Shown in pieces: positions 36,804 through 46,131 of a DNA stretch of 64,000 nt. The notes under the pieces were generated by a model. It saw only the letters and a program-made list of their open reading frames with translations. It ran no database searches and was not told the DNA's origin. The stretch comes from Mercurialis annua (taxonomy: Eukaryota; Streptophyta; Magnoliopsida; Malpighiales; Euphorbiaceae). The DNA lies in contig NC_065572.1 of assembly GCF_937616625.2 (NCBI RefSeq), positions 43,861,653 to 43,925,652 on the forward strand, in the 5' to 3' direction. Every line of letters begins with the position of its first letter. The first letter of the stretch is position 1. Made by a program: the position numbers and the translations under genes.

Positions 36804-37118
36804 GGGGAAACATTTTTGTTTCTTAACGTTTGTAAATGTTTTGCTTAAATTGCGAAAATGAGAAAACATTTGTTTTTGTTTTGTATAATTTGTAAACGAT
36901 TGGCTTAAATTGCTAAAAGGGGGAAACATTTGGTTTTATTTCGTAACGTTTGTAAACATTTGGCTTCAATCACTAAAAAGGTGAAACATTTGGATTTGTT
37001 TCGTAACGTTTTTAACTTTTGGCTTAAATCGTTAAAATGGGGAAACGTTTGGATTTATTTCGCAACCTTTGTAGACGTTTGGCTTCAATCGCTAAAATTG
37101 TGAAACGTTTAGATTTGT
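36804..37118 (-). repeat. Satellite 1, reverse monomers (short block)
   Basis: Paralogue of 24157-24650 but shorter by roughly three monomers. Both boundary sequences are conserved. Confidence 0.85.
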
Positions 37119-37352
37119 TTTAGCTATTTAAGCCAAACGTTCTACATTATGAAACAAAACCAAATGTTCTACATTTTTAGCGATTTAAGCCAAACGTTTA
37201 CAAACGTTACAAAACAATACAAACGTTTACAACGTATCGAAACAAATCCAAATGTTTCACGTTTTTAGCGATTTATGCCAAACGTTTACAAACGTTATGG
37301 AACAAAACCAAACGTTTCACATTTTTAGCGATTTAAGCCAAACGTTTACAAG
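37119..37352 (+). repeat. Satellite 1, forward monomers (short block)
   Basis: Paralogue of 24651-24885, with the same left (GATTTGTTTTAGCTATTTAA) and right (TTTACAAGCGTTTGTATTTG) switches. Confidence 0.85.
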
Positions 37353-38491
37353 CGTTTGTATTTGTTTCGTAACGTTTGTAAATGTTTGGCTTAAATCGCT
37401 AAAAATGTGAAACGTTTGGATTTGCTTTGTAATGTTTTAAACGTTTGTTTTGTTTCGTAATGTTTGTAAACGTCTGGCTTAAATCGGTAAATAGGTGAAA
37501 TGCTTGGATTTGTTTCGTAACGTTTCTAAACGTTTGGCTTAAATCACTAAAAAGGTGAAACGTTTGGATTTTTTTCGTAACGTTTGTACGTATATCGCTA
37601 ATAAGGTGAAACGTTTGGATTTGTTTCGTTACGTTTTAAGCGTTTGGCTTAAATTGCTGAAATGGGGAAACATTTGGATTTATTCTGTAACGTTTGTAAA
37701 CGTTTGGCCTAAATCTCTGAAAAGGTGAAACATTTGGATATGTTTCGCAACGTTTGTATACGTCCTAAATTGCTAAAAAGGTGAAACGCTTGGATTTATT
37801 TCGTAACGTTTGTAAATGTTTGGCATAAATCGCTAAAAAGGTGAAACGTTTGATTTTGTTTCGTAACGTTTGTAAACGTTTGGCTTAAATCTTAAAAAAG
37901 GTGAAACACTTGGATTTGTTTCGTAACTTTGTAAACGTTTTGCATAAATCGCTAAGAAGGTGAAACGTTTGGATTTGTTTTGTGATGTTTTCAACGTTTG
38001 TCTTAAATCTCTAAAAAGGTGAAACATTTGGTTTTGTTTCGTAACGTTTTAAACGTTTGCTTTTGTTTCGTAACGTTTTAAACGTTTGCTTTTGTTTCGT
38101 AACGTTTTAAACGTTTGGTTTTGTTTCGTAACGTATGTAAACTTTTGGCTTTAATCGCTAAAAAAGTGAAACGTTTCGAGTTGTTTCGTAACATTTGTAA
38201 ACATACGGCTTAAATCGTTAAAATGGGGAAACGTTTGGATTTGTTTCGCAACGTTTGCAAACGTTTAGCTTAAATTGTTAAAAAGTGAAACTCTTGGATT
38301 TGTTCCGTAACGTTTGTAAACGTTTGGCTAAAATTGCTAAAAAGGTAAAACGCTTGGATTGTTTTACAAACGTTTTAAACGTTTGGTTTAAATCACTAAA
38401 GTGGAGAAACGTTTGGATTTGTTTCGTAACGTTTGTAAATGATTGGCTTAAATTCCTAAAACGGAGAAACATTTGGATTTGTTTCGCAACG
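37353..38491 (-). repeat. Satellite 1, reverse monomers
   Basis: Reverse monomers, paralogous in the first 0.75 kb to 24886-25640. A 31-33-bp half unit (GTTTTGTTTCGTAACGTTTT, then AAACGTTTG) is tandemly repeated at about 38034-38130. The block ends at a switch centred on AACGTT (CGCAACGTTTACAAAAG). Confidence 0.87.
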
Positions 38492-39820
38492 TTTACAAAA
38501 GTTACAAAACAAAACCAAACGTTTACAAAAGTTACGAAACAAAACCAAACGTTTCACCTTTTTAGCGATTTAAACCAAACGTTTACAAACGTTACGAAAT
38601 AAAACCAAACGTTTAAAACGTTACAAAAAAAAAACCAAACGTTCCACCTTTTTAGCGATTGAAGCCAAACGTTTACAAACGTTACGAAACAAAACCAAAC
38701 GTTTTAAACGTTAAGAAAAAAATCCAAGCATTTCACCTTTTTAGCAATTTAATCTAAACGTTTACAAACGTTACGAAAAAAAAACCAAAACTTTCCCTTT
38801 TTAGCGATTTTATCCAAACCTTTACAAACTTTACGAAACAAATCCAAGCATTTCACCTTTCTAGCAATTTAAGCTAAACGTTTACAAACGTTATAAAATA
38901 AATCCAACCGTTTCAACTTTTTAGCAATTTAAGCCAAACGTTACGAAACAAATCCAAACGTTTTTACCTTTTTAGCAATTTAAGCCAAACGTTTAACGTT
39001 ACAAAAGAAATCCAAAAGTTTCACCTTTTAGCGATTTAAGCCAAACGTTTACAAACGTTACGAAACAAATCCAAGCGTTTCACCTTTTTAGCAATTTAAG
39101 CCAAACGTTTACAAATGTTAAGAAATAAATCCAAACATTTTACCTTTATAGCGATTTAAGCCGAATGTTTACAAAGGTTACGAAACAAAACTCAACGTTT
39201 CACCTTTTTAGCGATTTAAGCCCAATGTTTGAAACGCTATGAAACAAATCCAAATGTTTCACATTTTTAGCGATTTAAGCCAAACGTTTACAAACATTAC
39301 GAAACAAAGCCAAACGTTTACAAATGTTACGAAACAAATCCAAACGTTTCCCCTTTTTAGCGATTTAAGCCAAACGTATACAAAGGTTATGAAACAAAAC
39401 TAAATGTTTCACCTTTTTAGCGATTTAAGCCCAAACGTTACGAAACAAATCCAAACGTTTATAATGTTACGAAATAAAACCAAACCTTTCACCTTTTTTG
39501 CGATTTAAGCTAAACGTTTACAAACGTTATAAAACAAATCCAAACGTTTCCCCATTTTAGCGATTTAAGCCAAACGTTTACAAACGTTACGAAACAAATC
39601 CAAACTTTTCACCTTTTTAGCGACTTAGGCAAAACGTTTACAAATGTTACGAAACAAAACCAAACGTTTTACCTTTTTAGCGATATAAGCCAAATGTAAA
39701 GAATGAAAACTAAATGTTTACCCATTTTAGCGATTTTAGCCAAACGTTTACAAACGTTACGAAAAAAATCCAAATGTTTCACCTTTTTAGCGATTTAAGC
39801 CAAACGTTTACAAACGTTAC
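38492..39820 (+). repeat. Satellite 1, forward monomers
   Basis: Forward monomers with several half-unit insertions (near 38500-38530, 38600 and 39290). The block ends at a switch reading AAACGTTACGTTTGGATTTG, again at an AACGTT core. Confidence 0.87.
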
Positions 39821-42117
39821 GTTTGGATTTGTTTCGTAACGTATGTAAATGTTTGGTTTAAATTACTAAAATGGGAAAAGGTGAAAAGTTTCGATTTGTT
39901 TCGTAACATTTGTAAACGTTTGGCTTAAATCGCTAAAAAGGTGAAACATTTGGTTTTGTTTCGTAACGTTTGTAAATGTTTGGCTTGAATTGCTAAAAAG
40001 GTGAAACATTTGGATTTGTTTTGTAACGTTTGGATTAAATCGCTAAAAAGGTGAAACGTTTGGAATCGTTTCGTAACGTTTATAAACGTTTGGCTTAAAT
40101 TGCCAAAAAGGTAAAACGTTTGGATTTGTTTCGTAATGTTTGTAAATGTTTTGTTTTGTTTAGTAGAGTTTATAAACGTTTGGCTTAAATTGCTAAAATA
40201 GTGAAACGCTTGGATTGTTTCGTAATATTTACAAAAGTTTGGCTTAAATTTCAAAAAATGTGAATTGTTTGGATTTGTTTCGTAACGTTTGTAAACATTT
40301 GACTTAATTCGCTAAAAAGGTGAAACACTTGGATTTGTTTCGTAACGTTTTAAACGTTTTGTTTTGTTTCATAAATTTTGTAAACGTTTGGCTTAAATCG
40401 CTAAAAATGTGAAACGTTTGGTTTTGTTCTGTAACTTTTGTAAACGTTTGCCTTAAATCGCTAGAAATGTAAAACGTTTGGTTTTGTTCCGTAACGTTTA
40501 TAAACGTTTGGCTTAAATCGTTAAAAATGTGAAACGCTTGGTTTTTTTCCATTACGTTTGTAAATGTTTGGCTTAAATCACTAAAAATGTGAAACGTTTG
40601 GATTTGTTTCGTAATGTTTTAAACGTTTGGTTCAATTTCGTAACGTTTGGAAACATTTGGATTAAATCGCTAATAATGTGAAACGTTTGGTTTTGTTCTG
40701 TAACGTTTGTAAACGTTTGGCTTAAATCGCTAAAAATGTGAAACATTTAGATTTCTTTCGTAACGTTTAAACGTTTGGTTTTGTTTCGTAACGTTTGTAA
40801 AATTTTGCTTAAATGGCTAAAAATATGGAACGTTTGGTTTTGTTCCGTAACGTTTGTATAGGTTTGGCTTAAATTCCACAAAACGTTTGGTTTTATTTTG
40901 TGACGTTTATAAAGTTTGGTTTAAATCGCAAAAAAGGTGAAACGTTTGAATTTGTTTTGTAACGTTTTGTTTGGATTTGTTTCGTAACGTTTTAAACGTT
41001 TGGTTTAAATAGCTAAAATGGGGAAACGTTTGGATTTGTTTCGTCACGTTTGTAAACGTTTGGCTTAAATTGCTAAAAATCTGAAACGTTTGGCTTAAAT
41101 CGCTAAAAATGGGAAACTTTTGGTTTTGTTTTGTAATGTTTGTAAACATTTGGCTTAAATCGCTAAATGGGGAAACGAATAAATTGGATTTGTTTCGTAA
41201 CATTTGTAAACGTTTGACTTAAATCGCTAAAAATGTGAAACGTTTACTTTTGTTCCAAAGCGTTTGTAAACGTTTGGCTTAGATCGCTAAAAATGTGAAA
41301 CGTTTGGATTTGTTTCGTTATGTTTTAAACGTTTGGTTTTGTTTCGTAACGTTTGTAAACGTTTGGCTTAAATCGCTAATAATGTGAAACGTTTGGTTTT
41401 GTTCCGTAACGTTTGTAAACGTTTGGCTTAAATTGCTAAAAAAGTGAAACGTTTGGATTTATTTCGTAGCGTTTGTAAATGTTTGGCTTCAATCGCTAAA
41501 AAGGGGAATTTTTGGATTTGTTTCGTAACGTTTGTAAACGTTTAGCATACATTGCTAAAAAGATGAAATGGTTCGATTTATTTCGTAACTTTTTAAACGT
41601 TTGGCTTGTATTGCTAAAATGGGAAAACATTTCGATTGGTTTCGTAATGTTTGTAAACGTTTGTCTTAAATTGCTAAAAATGTTTGGTTTGGTTTTGTAA
41701 TGTTTGTAAACGTTTGGCTTAAATCGATAAAAACGTGAAACGTTTGGATTTGTTTCGTAACATCTGTAAAAGTTTCGCTTAAATCGCAAAAAAGGTGAAA
41801 CGTTTGGATTTGTTTCATAACGTTTCTAAACGTTTGTCTTAAATTGCTAAAAAGGTGAAGTTTTTGGATTTATTTCGTAACGTTTGTAAACGTTTGTCTT
41901 AAATTGCTAAAAAGATGAAATGTTTGGATTTGTTTCGTAACGTTTGTAAACGTTTGGCTGAAATCACTAAAATGGGGAAACGTTGAGATTTGTTTCGTAA
42001 CGTTTGTAAATGTTTTTACATATATTGCTAAAATGGGGAAACGTTTGGATTGGTTTCGTAACGTTTGGCTTAAATCACAAAAAATGTGAAACGTTTGGAT
42101 TAGTTTTGTAACGTTTT
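39821..42117 (-). repeat. Satellite 1, reverse monomers, left of the Ty3/gypsy element
   Basis: Diverged reverse monomers with many half-unit losses and gains. GGTTTTGTTCCGTAACGTTT variants are common from about 40430 to 41420. The block is cut at 42117, within a GTAACGTTT segment, by the 5' LTR. Confidence 0.87.
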
Positions 42118-42573
42118 TGTAATACCCCAAAATGTTTAATTATTTAATTGGACCACGTGTCCAATTTGGACTCGCCAGAGTGGCGAAATCGGGAAGGTTT
42201 CCGATAAAATTAAGATGCATAAATTTCAAGTAGGTCGGTTTTGGGAAATTAGTTACGCACAAAAGAATGTTATATTTCAATTATAAAGTAGAATTGGAAT
42301 TAAAAGGAAAAATGTCAAGAAAAGTCCAAAATAAGGTACAGGGACTAAAGTGGTAATTTAACCACTTTGCGTCGAAAATGGAAATTTGTAGGTTTTGACG
42401 GGAAAGTATTAATATTGAGCTTAGTATGATTTATTGGATATAAATAATACGTAAAAGTAATAATTTAAGAGTTTATCGATTTAGCTATGGACTAAATCGT
42501 ATAAAAGAAAAGTTTAAAAGATAAATGATAATAAACAAAAAGAACAAGGATTAAAGTGAGCTTTTAACCTTAA

Positions 42574-42580
42574 TATATAA
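42574..42580 (+). promoter_or_regulatory. TATA box of the 5' LTR
   Basis: TATATAA occurs in the context CCTTAATATATAAGGAATG. The same box in the 3' LTR is at 49334-49340. It sits about 460 bp into the LTR, leaving a long R/U5. The assignment is inferred from sequence alone. Confidence 0.55.
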
Positions 42581-42951
42581 GGAATGAAATATGAAAGAAG
42601 GAAAGAGAGACTTCCAGAGAGAGCGAGAGAGTTTTAGAGAAAACCTTCGATCACGATCGTTTCGCCGCCGTATCTCCGTTCGACGTCCGATTCAAGCGAT
42701 TCAAGCGGCAATCTCTTCAGAATCTTGTCCTCTATCGATCCTAAGCTTAGTTTCGAGGTAAAGTTCTTGAAATTTGGTGCTAAACTCGATAATAAATGGC
42801 TGTTTTGAGTTTTATAGCGTATTGGTTTGAATTCGACATTTTTGAAGTTATTATGCCGTTTTTGAAGAAACCGAGATATGGGTATTGAGTGTGGGTGTGT
42901 GAAGCACGTCAAAATGGTGGTAAAACCCCAAAAATCGACTTCCGGGGAGCT

Positions 42952-43156
42952 GTGCACGTGGTGCACGACCGTGCACCATGGGTGCACGAACGTGCACTAG
43001 AAGTGCACGAACGTGCACCTAGCAAGGTGCACGAACGTGCACCTGAAGTGCACGAACGTGCACTCTTCATGGTGCACGAACGTGCACTAGAGGTGCACGA
43101 ACGTGTACCCCTGAGGTACACGAACGTGCACCCACCGAAGGGCACGCCCGTGCACC
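42952..43156. repeat. GTGCACGAACGTGCAC minisatellite in the 5' LTR
   Basis: About nine imperfect copies of the self-complementary block GTGCACGAACGTGCAC are separated by short spacers (TAGAA, CTGAA, CTTCATG). Because the block is nearly palindromic, both strands carry long stop-free frames here, which are artefacts. The matching array at 49712-49936 has a different copy composition. Confidence 0.9.
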
Positions 43157-43615
43157 CCGAGTCACCCCCACGCATATGTGAACTGTATTCGACCTAGGTA
43201 TTCGACGTTTTTGAGTATTTGACTCTAAAGGACGAGTTTCAGACTTTGCGAATCATTAATCTCGAGATTAGCTCAGCGTTTTAGGTAATTAATAATAATA
43301 GAAAACGTCAAGGACGTTAAGCGATTCTCAATTATGAGAAATAGTATTCGCTAAGTCGTTTATACGACTAAAGTTATTGAATACGTAAATAAGTACAAGA
43401 ATGAAACTAAACCCTAAGACTTAAAAGTATTATACGTATAGGAATACCAGATTCACGTCTAATTATTAAACATTAATTATTTATCAGACGTGTCAGCGAA
43501 TAGTGGGGTCAGTAGAAGCGGACTAAGGAGAGCGTACTATCAGATCGACCACATCATTACTTGGATAGCGGTCACTGTGAGTTGCACTTTACTTTCGTGT
43601 ATTATGTATTAAAGT

Positions 43616-43617
<2 letters not shown>

Positions 43618-43692
<75 letters not shown>
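43618..43692. repeat. (TA)n microsatellite in the 5' LTR
   Basis: A pure TA run of about 72 bp. The 3' LTR has only a short interrupted TATAGATATATATATA at about 50402-50418, so the run expanded after insertion, or the other contracted. Confidence 0.95.
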
Positions 43693-43693
<1 letters not shown>

Positions 43694-44650
43694 TGTTTAC
43701 ACGCATCGCATTATATAATTGATTGAAATGTTATATGTTTTATTAATTTCTATATACGAGAACTAGTATGCGATCCGAAGAAACTAGCTACCTATTGGGT
43801 GTCAATAGGCTGTGTGATCACCAGTACTGAGTCAGTCTAGTGTGTTTGCATTTGAGAAATTATTGGATACGTATGTTATGATATAAATTTGATACGAGAG
43901 TGAACTCGTCTACGGTGTAGTCTGGAAGTTCCCGTATCTAGTGGGCTGGGCCCACCAGTGAGTTGGACTCACAGCTTGAGATTTACAATTGGGTTGGATG
44001 ATATATGATTATTCGAGAAATGTGTCCCATGCTAGGATATTAGTTTCGTACGGATCAAATACCTGTTTATTTGTTTTATATTATTGTTTTCTTGAGATGT
44101 GATACTATGTTTTTATATTAATACCGTTAGTAAGGACCCCTCACCTTTGATGTCTTTCAGGTGCTTAGTTTGTGGACCTAGCTAGAGGCCAATTTTGAAG
44201 TCCAGAAGTCAGCTGTGTATGTATAGTTTCTGACTTCTGTGAATGCTGCAGTAGTAGTCCTATATCGACAGAATAGTAGTCTAGACAGCAAATCATTTTG
44301 GTTGTATGTATTACGTGTTGTCTTGTTTATATTTTTGATAGGCTACGTGTTTTATATGTGATCCACGGCCCCAGATGCCGGTGAGATGTTGTGAGACACT
44401 AACTGATGTACATAGTACCGCGAGGCCAGTTCGTACAGGATACGGTAACTAGAGCCCGCGAGGTTTTGAACAGTTAGTGTACATATATGATTATATATTA
44501 TATATAAATTTATTGCTTCCGTTGTTTAATATTAATTTTTTATTATTTGTGAAAAATTATTAGTGATTTGAGGCTTGCTACGGGTTCCGGAGCTACCACT
44601 CTCGTTCCCTAGCGCCGGTTACGGCTTAATAATTTGGGTCGTGACAATGT

Positions 44651-44662
44651 TGGTATCAGAGC
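44651..44662 (+). other. Primer binding site for initiator-Met tRNA
   Basis: TGGTATCAGAGC is the standard plant LTR-retrotransposon primer site complementary to the 3' end of initiator Met tRNA. It lies four bases after the LTR end and fixes the LTR border and the plus-strand orientation. Confidence 0.95.
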
Positions 44663-45042
44663 AGTTGGTCCAGTTACCATTGCTAGTTTGTTTTGGATGT
44701 TTGTCTGATTGTCTGTTTGACTGGAAGTATTTGTTAGTAAGTGTACCTAGGAAAAACTGCAGCAATGAGTCGGACCCTAGTTTTCTGCATTTGATTGATA
44801 TGTGCATTGTTAATAAGTTTTATAACGCGCGCGAACCCAGATAGTTAAGCGAATAAAGTGATTAATGTTTGCAATTACTGATGACTAAGGCAATTAGGTA
44901 TTTGTTGCTTACGCTAGAAGATAGGGAACTGTTATATGTTGCAAATTACAGGCGACTGAGACAACTAAGTGCTTATTACTTGTGCTGGGATTGTTAAATG
45001 GTTATCTGCTTGCGAACTACGTGTGGCTGGATTAAGTGCTAA
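44663..45042 (+). other. Retrotransposon leader between primer site and gag-like frame
   Basis: Non-coding. From about 44860 to 45040 a degenerate unit of 60-70 bp recurs three times, with ACTGATGACTAAGGCAATTA, GGCGACTGAGACAACTAAGTG and TGGCTGGATTAAGTG as equivalent parts. No start site or gene can be supported. Confidence 0.55.
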
Positions 45043-46131
45043 ATGTTTACAGCATTTTATAAGCTAATATTGGAATTGGGTGTGGAAATGGGCTCAGATG
45101 GTCGCTTATGTTTGAAATTGTTTCTTTTCAGCTTGTCTGGGCAAAACGGAGCTCAGTCGCATGCTGAGGAAGAACGGGAGGAAGCGCCTCCTATATTTCA
45201 AAATGGATTTCATAATAAAGTAGGCGAACCATCTGGGGTCCATCAGAATGGATTCCACGTAAATACTAGAACATCGCCAGAAGTGTATCAGAACGGCTAT
45301 ATGTCTGTGTCGGAAATAAGTAGTTCTTCTGGAAATAGAGTTGGAGTACATTCACCAGAGATAGAATATAGCGAAGAAGATGAAGAGGAACCAGAGGAAG
45401 ATCCGGAAGAGGATCCTGAAGAAGACCCTGAGGAGGATCCTGAGGAGGATCCAGAAGAAGAATTAGAAGAAGAGGCAGAAGAGGAAGATCCTCAGGAGGA
45501 AGAGTATGAAGAAGAAGAACAGTTAGATGAATTAGACGTCGAAGAGTACAGAGGTAACTATTTCTGGTCTAGTGTGCGGAGATACCGCAATTTGAGGGAA
45601 GATGCAGACATAGCCAATGGTCAGGCGCAGATAGCCTTAAACCAGGTTAGGAGGCATATGCGTTCTTTTTCTAGAGGGATGTTAACTGTAGGAGCGTACT
45701 CTACTGATTTTCTGCGGATGGCTGAAGGAGTCCCTGATCTGAACAAAGACAATAGAACCATTAATCGTAGGTATGTCAGGGGTTTAGGACCTCAGTTTGA
45801 TGAGTTGTATGAACATGTGGACGAACATTTTAGCACACTTACTACGATGGCCCGTAGGATTGAAACAGAGCATGAATGGGCGGGCATTCCGGTACGACCC
45901 TTTTACTTTAGACGTGAGTACCACCCAGACTACGTCAGCATGTCTTCCAGAATTAGAACCAACCCTTATTTTGTACAAAGAGGCGGAAGAAACTCCGGTA
46001 GAACAGTTAGGGGCCGTCGCACAGGCGTAGTTATTAGGGAACCTAGCGTTCCGCATCAGGCACCCCCAGGTATTAGTGATTTATATGCTTTGAGTATTAT
46101 GTTTATGTGTTGCATTACTGTATACATATAA
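45043..46131 (+). CDS. Gag-like protein of the Ty3/gypsy element (362 codons; probably mobile-element derived)
   Basis: The longest credible frame in the window. After an N-terminal part of low complexity, residues about 107-168 form a Glu/Asp-rich stretch with EDPEEDPEED iterations. Residues about 219-275 (YSTDFLRMAEGVPDL, then INRRYVRGLGPQFDEL, then an FSTLTTMARRIE-like end) resemble the C-terminal part of a retrotransposon gag domain: Tyr/Phe, a hydrophobic heptad, then RRxVxGL. The RNA-binding zinc knuckle is absent; residues about 310-325 are Arg/Gly-rich instead. It lies where gag belongs, 0.4 kb after the primer site. Splice-like sites flank the core (acceptor AG at 45130-45131, donor GT at 46070-46071), so the first ~30 and last ~20 residues may be intronic. 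It could be non-functional. No protease or pol follows. Confidence 0.55.
   Translation: MFTAFYKLILELGVEMGSDGRLCLKLFLFSLSGQNGAQSHAEEEREEAPPIFQNGFHNKVGEPSGVHQNGFHVNTRTSPEVYQNGYMSVSEISSSSGNRVGVHSPEIEYSEEDEEEPEEDPEEDPEEDPEEDPEEDPEEELEEEAEEEDPQEEEYEEEEQLDELDVEEYRGNYFWSSVRRYRNLREDADIANGQAQIALNQVRRHMRSFSRGMLTVGAYSTDFLRMAEGVPDLNKDNRTINRRYVRGLGPQFDELYEHVDEHFSTLTTMARRIETEHEWAGIPVRPFYFRREYHPDYVSMSSRIRTNPYFVQRGGRNSGRTVRGRRTGVVIREPSVPHQAPPGISDLYALSIMFMCCITVYI

Larger units (their letters stand above)
42118..44646 (+). mobile_element. 5' LTR (2529 bp)
   Basis: It starts TGTAATACCCC and ends GGGTCGTGACA, followed after 4 bases by the primer site. It matches 48879-50900 nearly base for base, except for a GTGCAC minisatellite, a TA microsatellite expansion and a roughly 35-bp deletion after 44133 relative to the 3' copy. 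The short open frames inside come from the minisatellite and are not genes. Confidence 0.93.

Noticed and set aside
1923..41203. Dozens of open frames of 60-186 codons encoding FHLFSDLSQTFTNVTKQIQT-like repeats on both strands
   Set aside because: They follow the 60-bp satellite monomer exactly, change strand with its orientation, and end at any indel. There is no start context, composition change or flanking gene structure. They are translations of a satellite.
42634..43197. Overlapping open frames on both strands rich in VHERAPEVHERA and SCTSSARSCT (also 49274-50002)
   Set aside because: They are translations of the near-palindromic GTGCAC minisatellite in the LTRs, open on both strands because the unit is self-complementary and stop-free.
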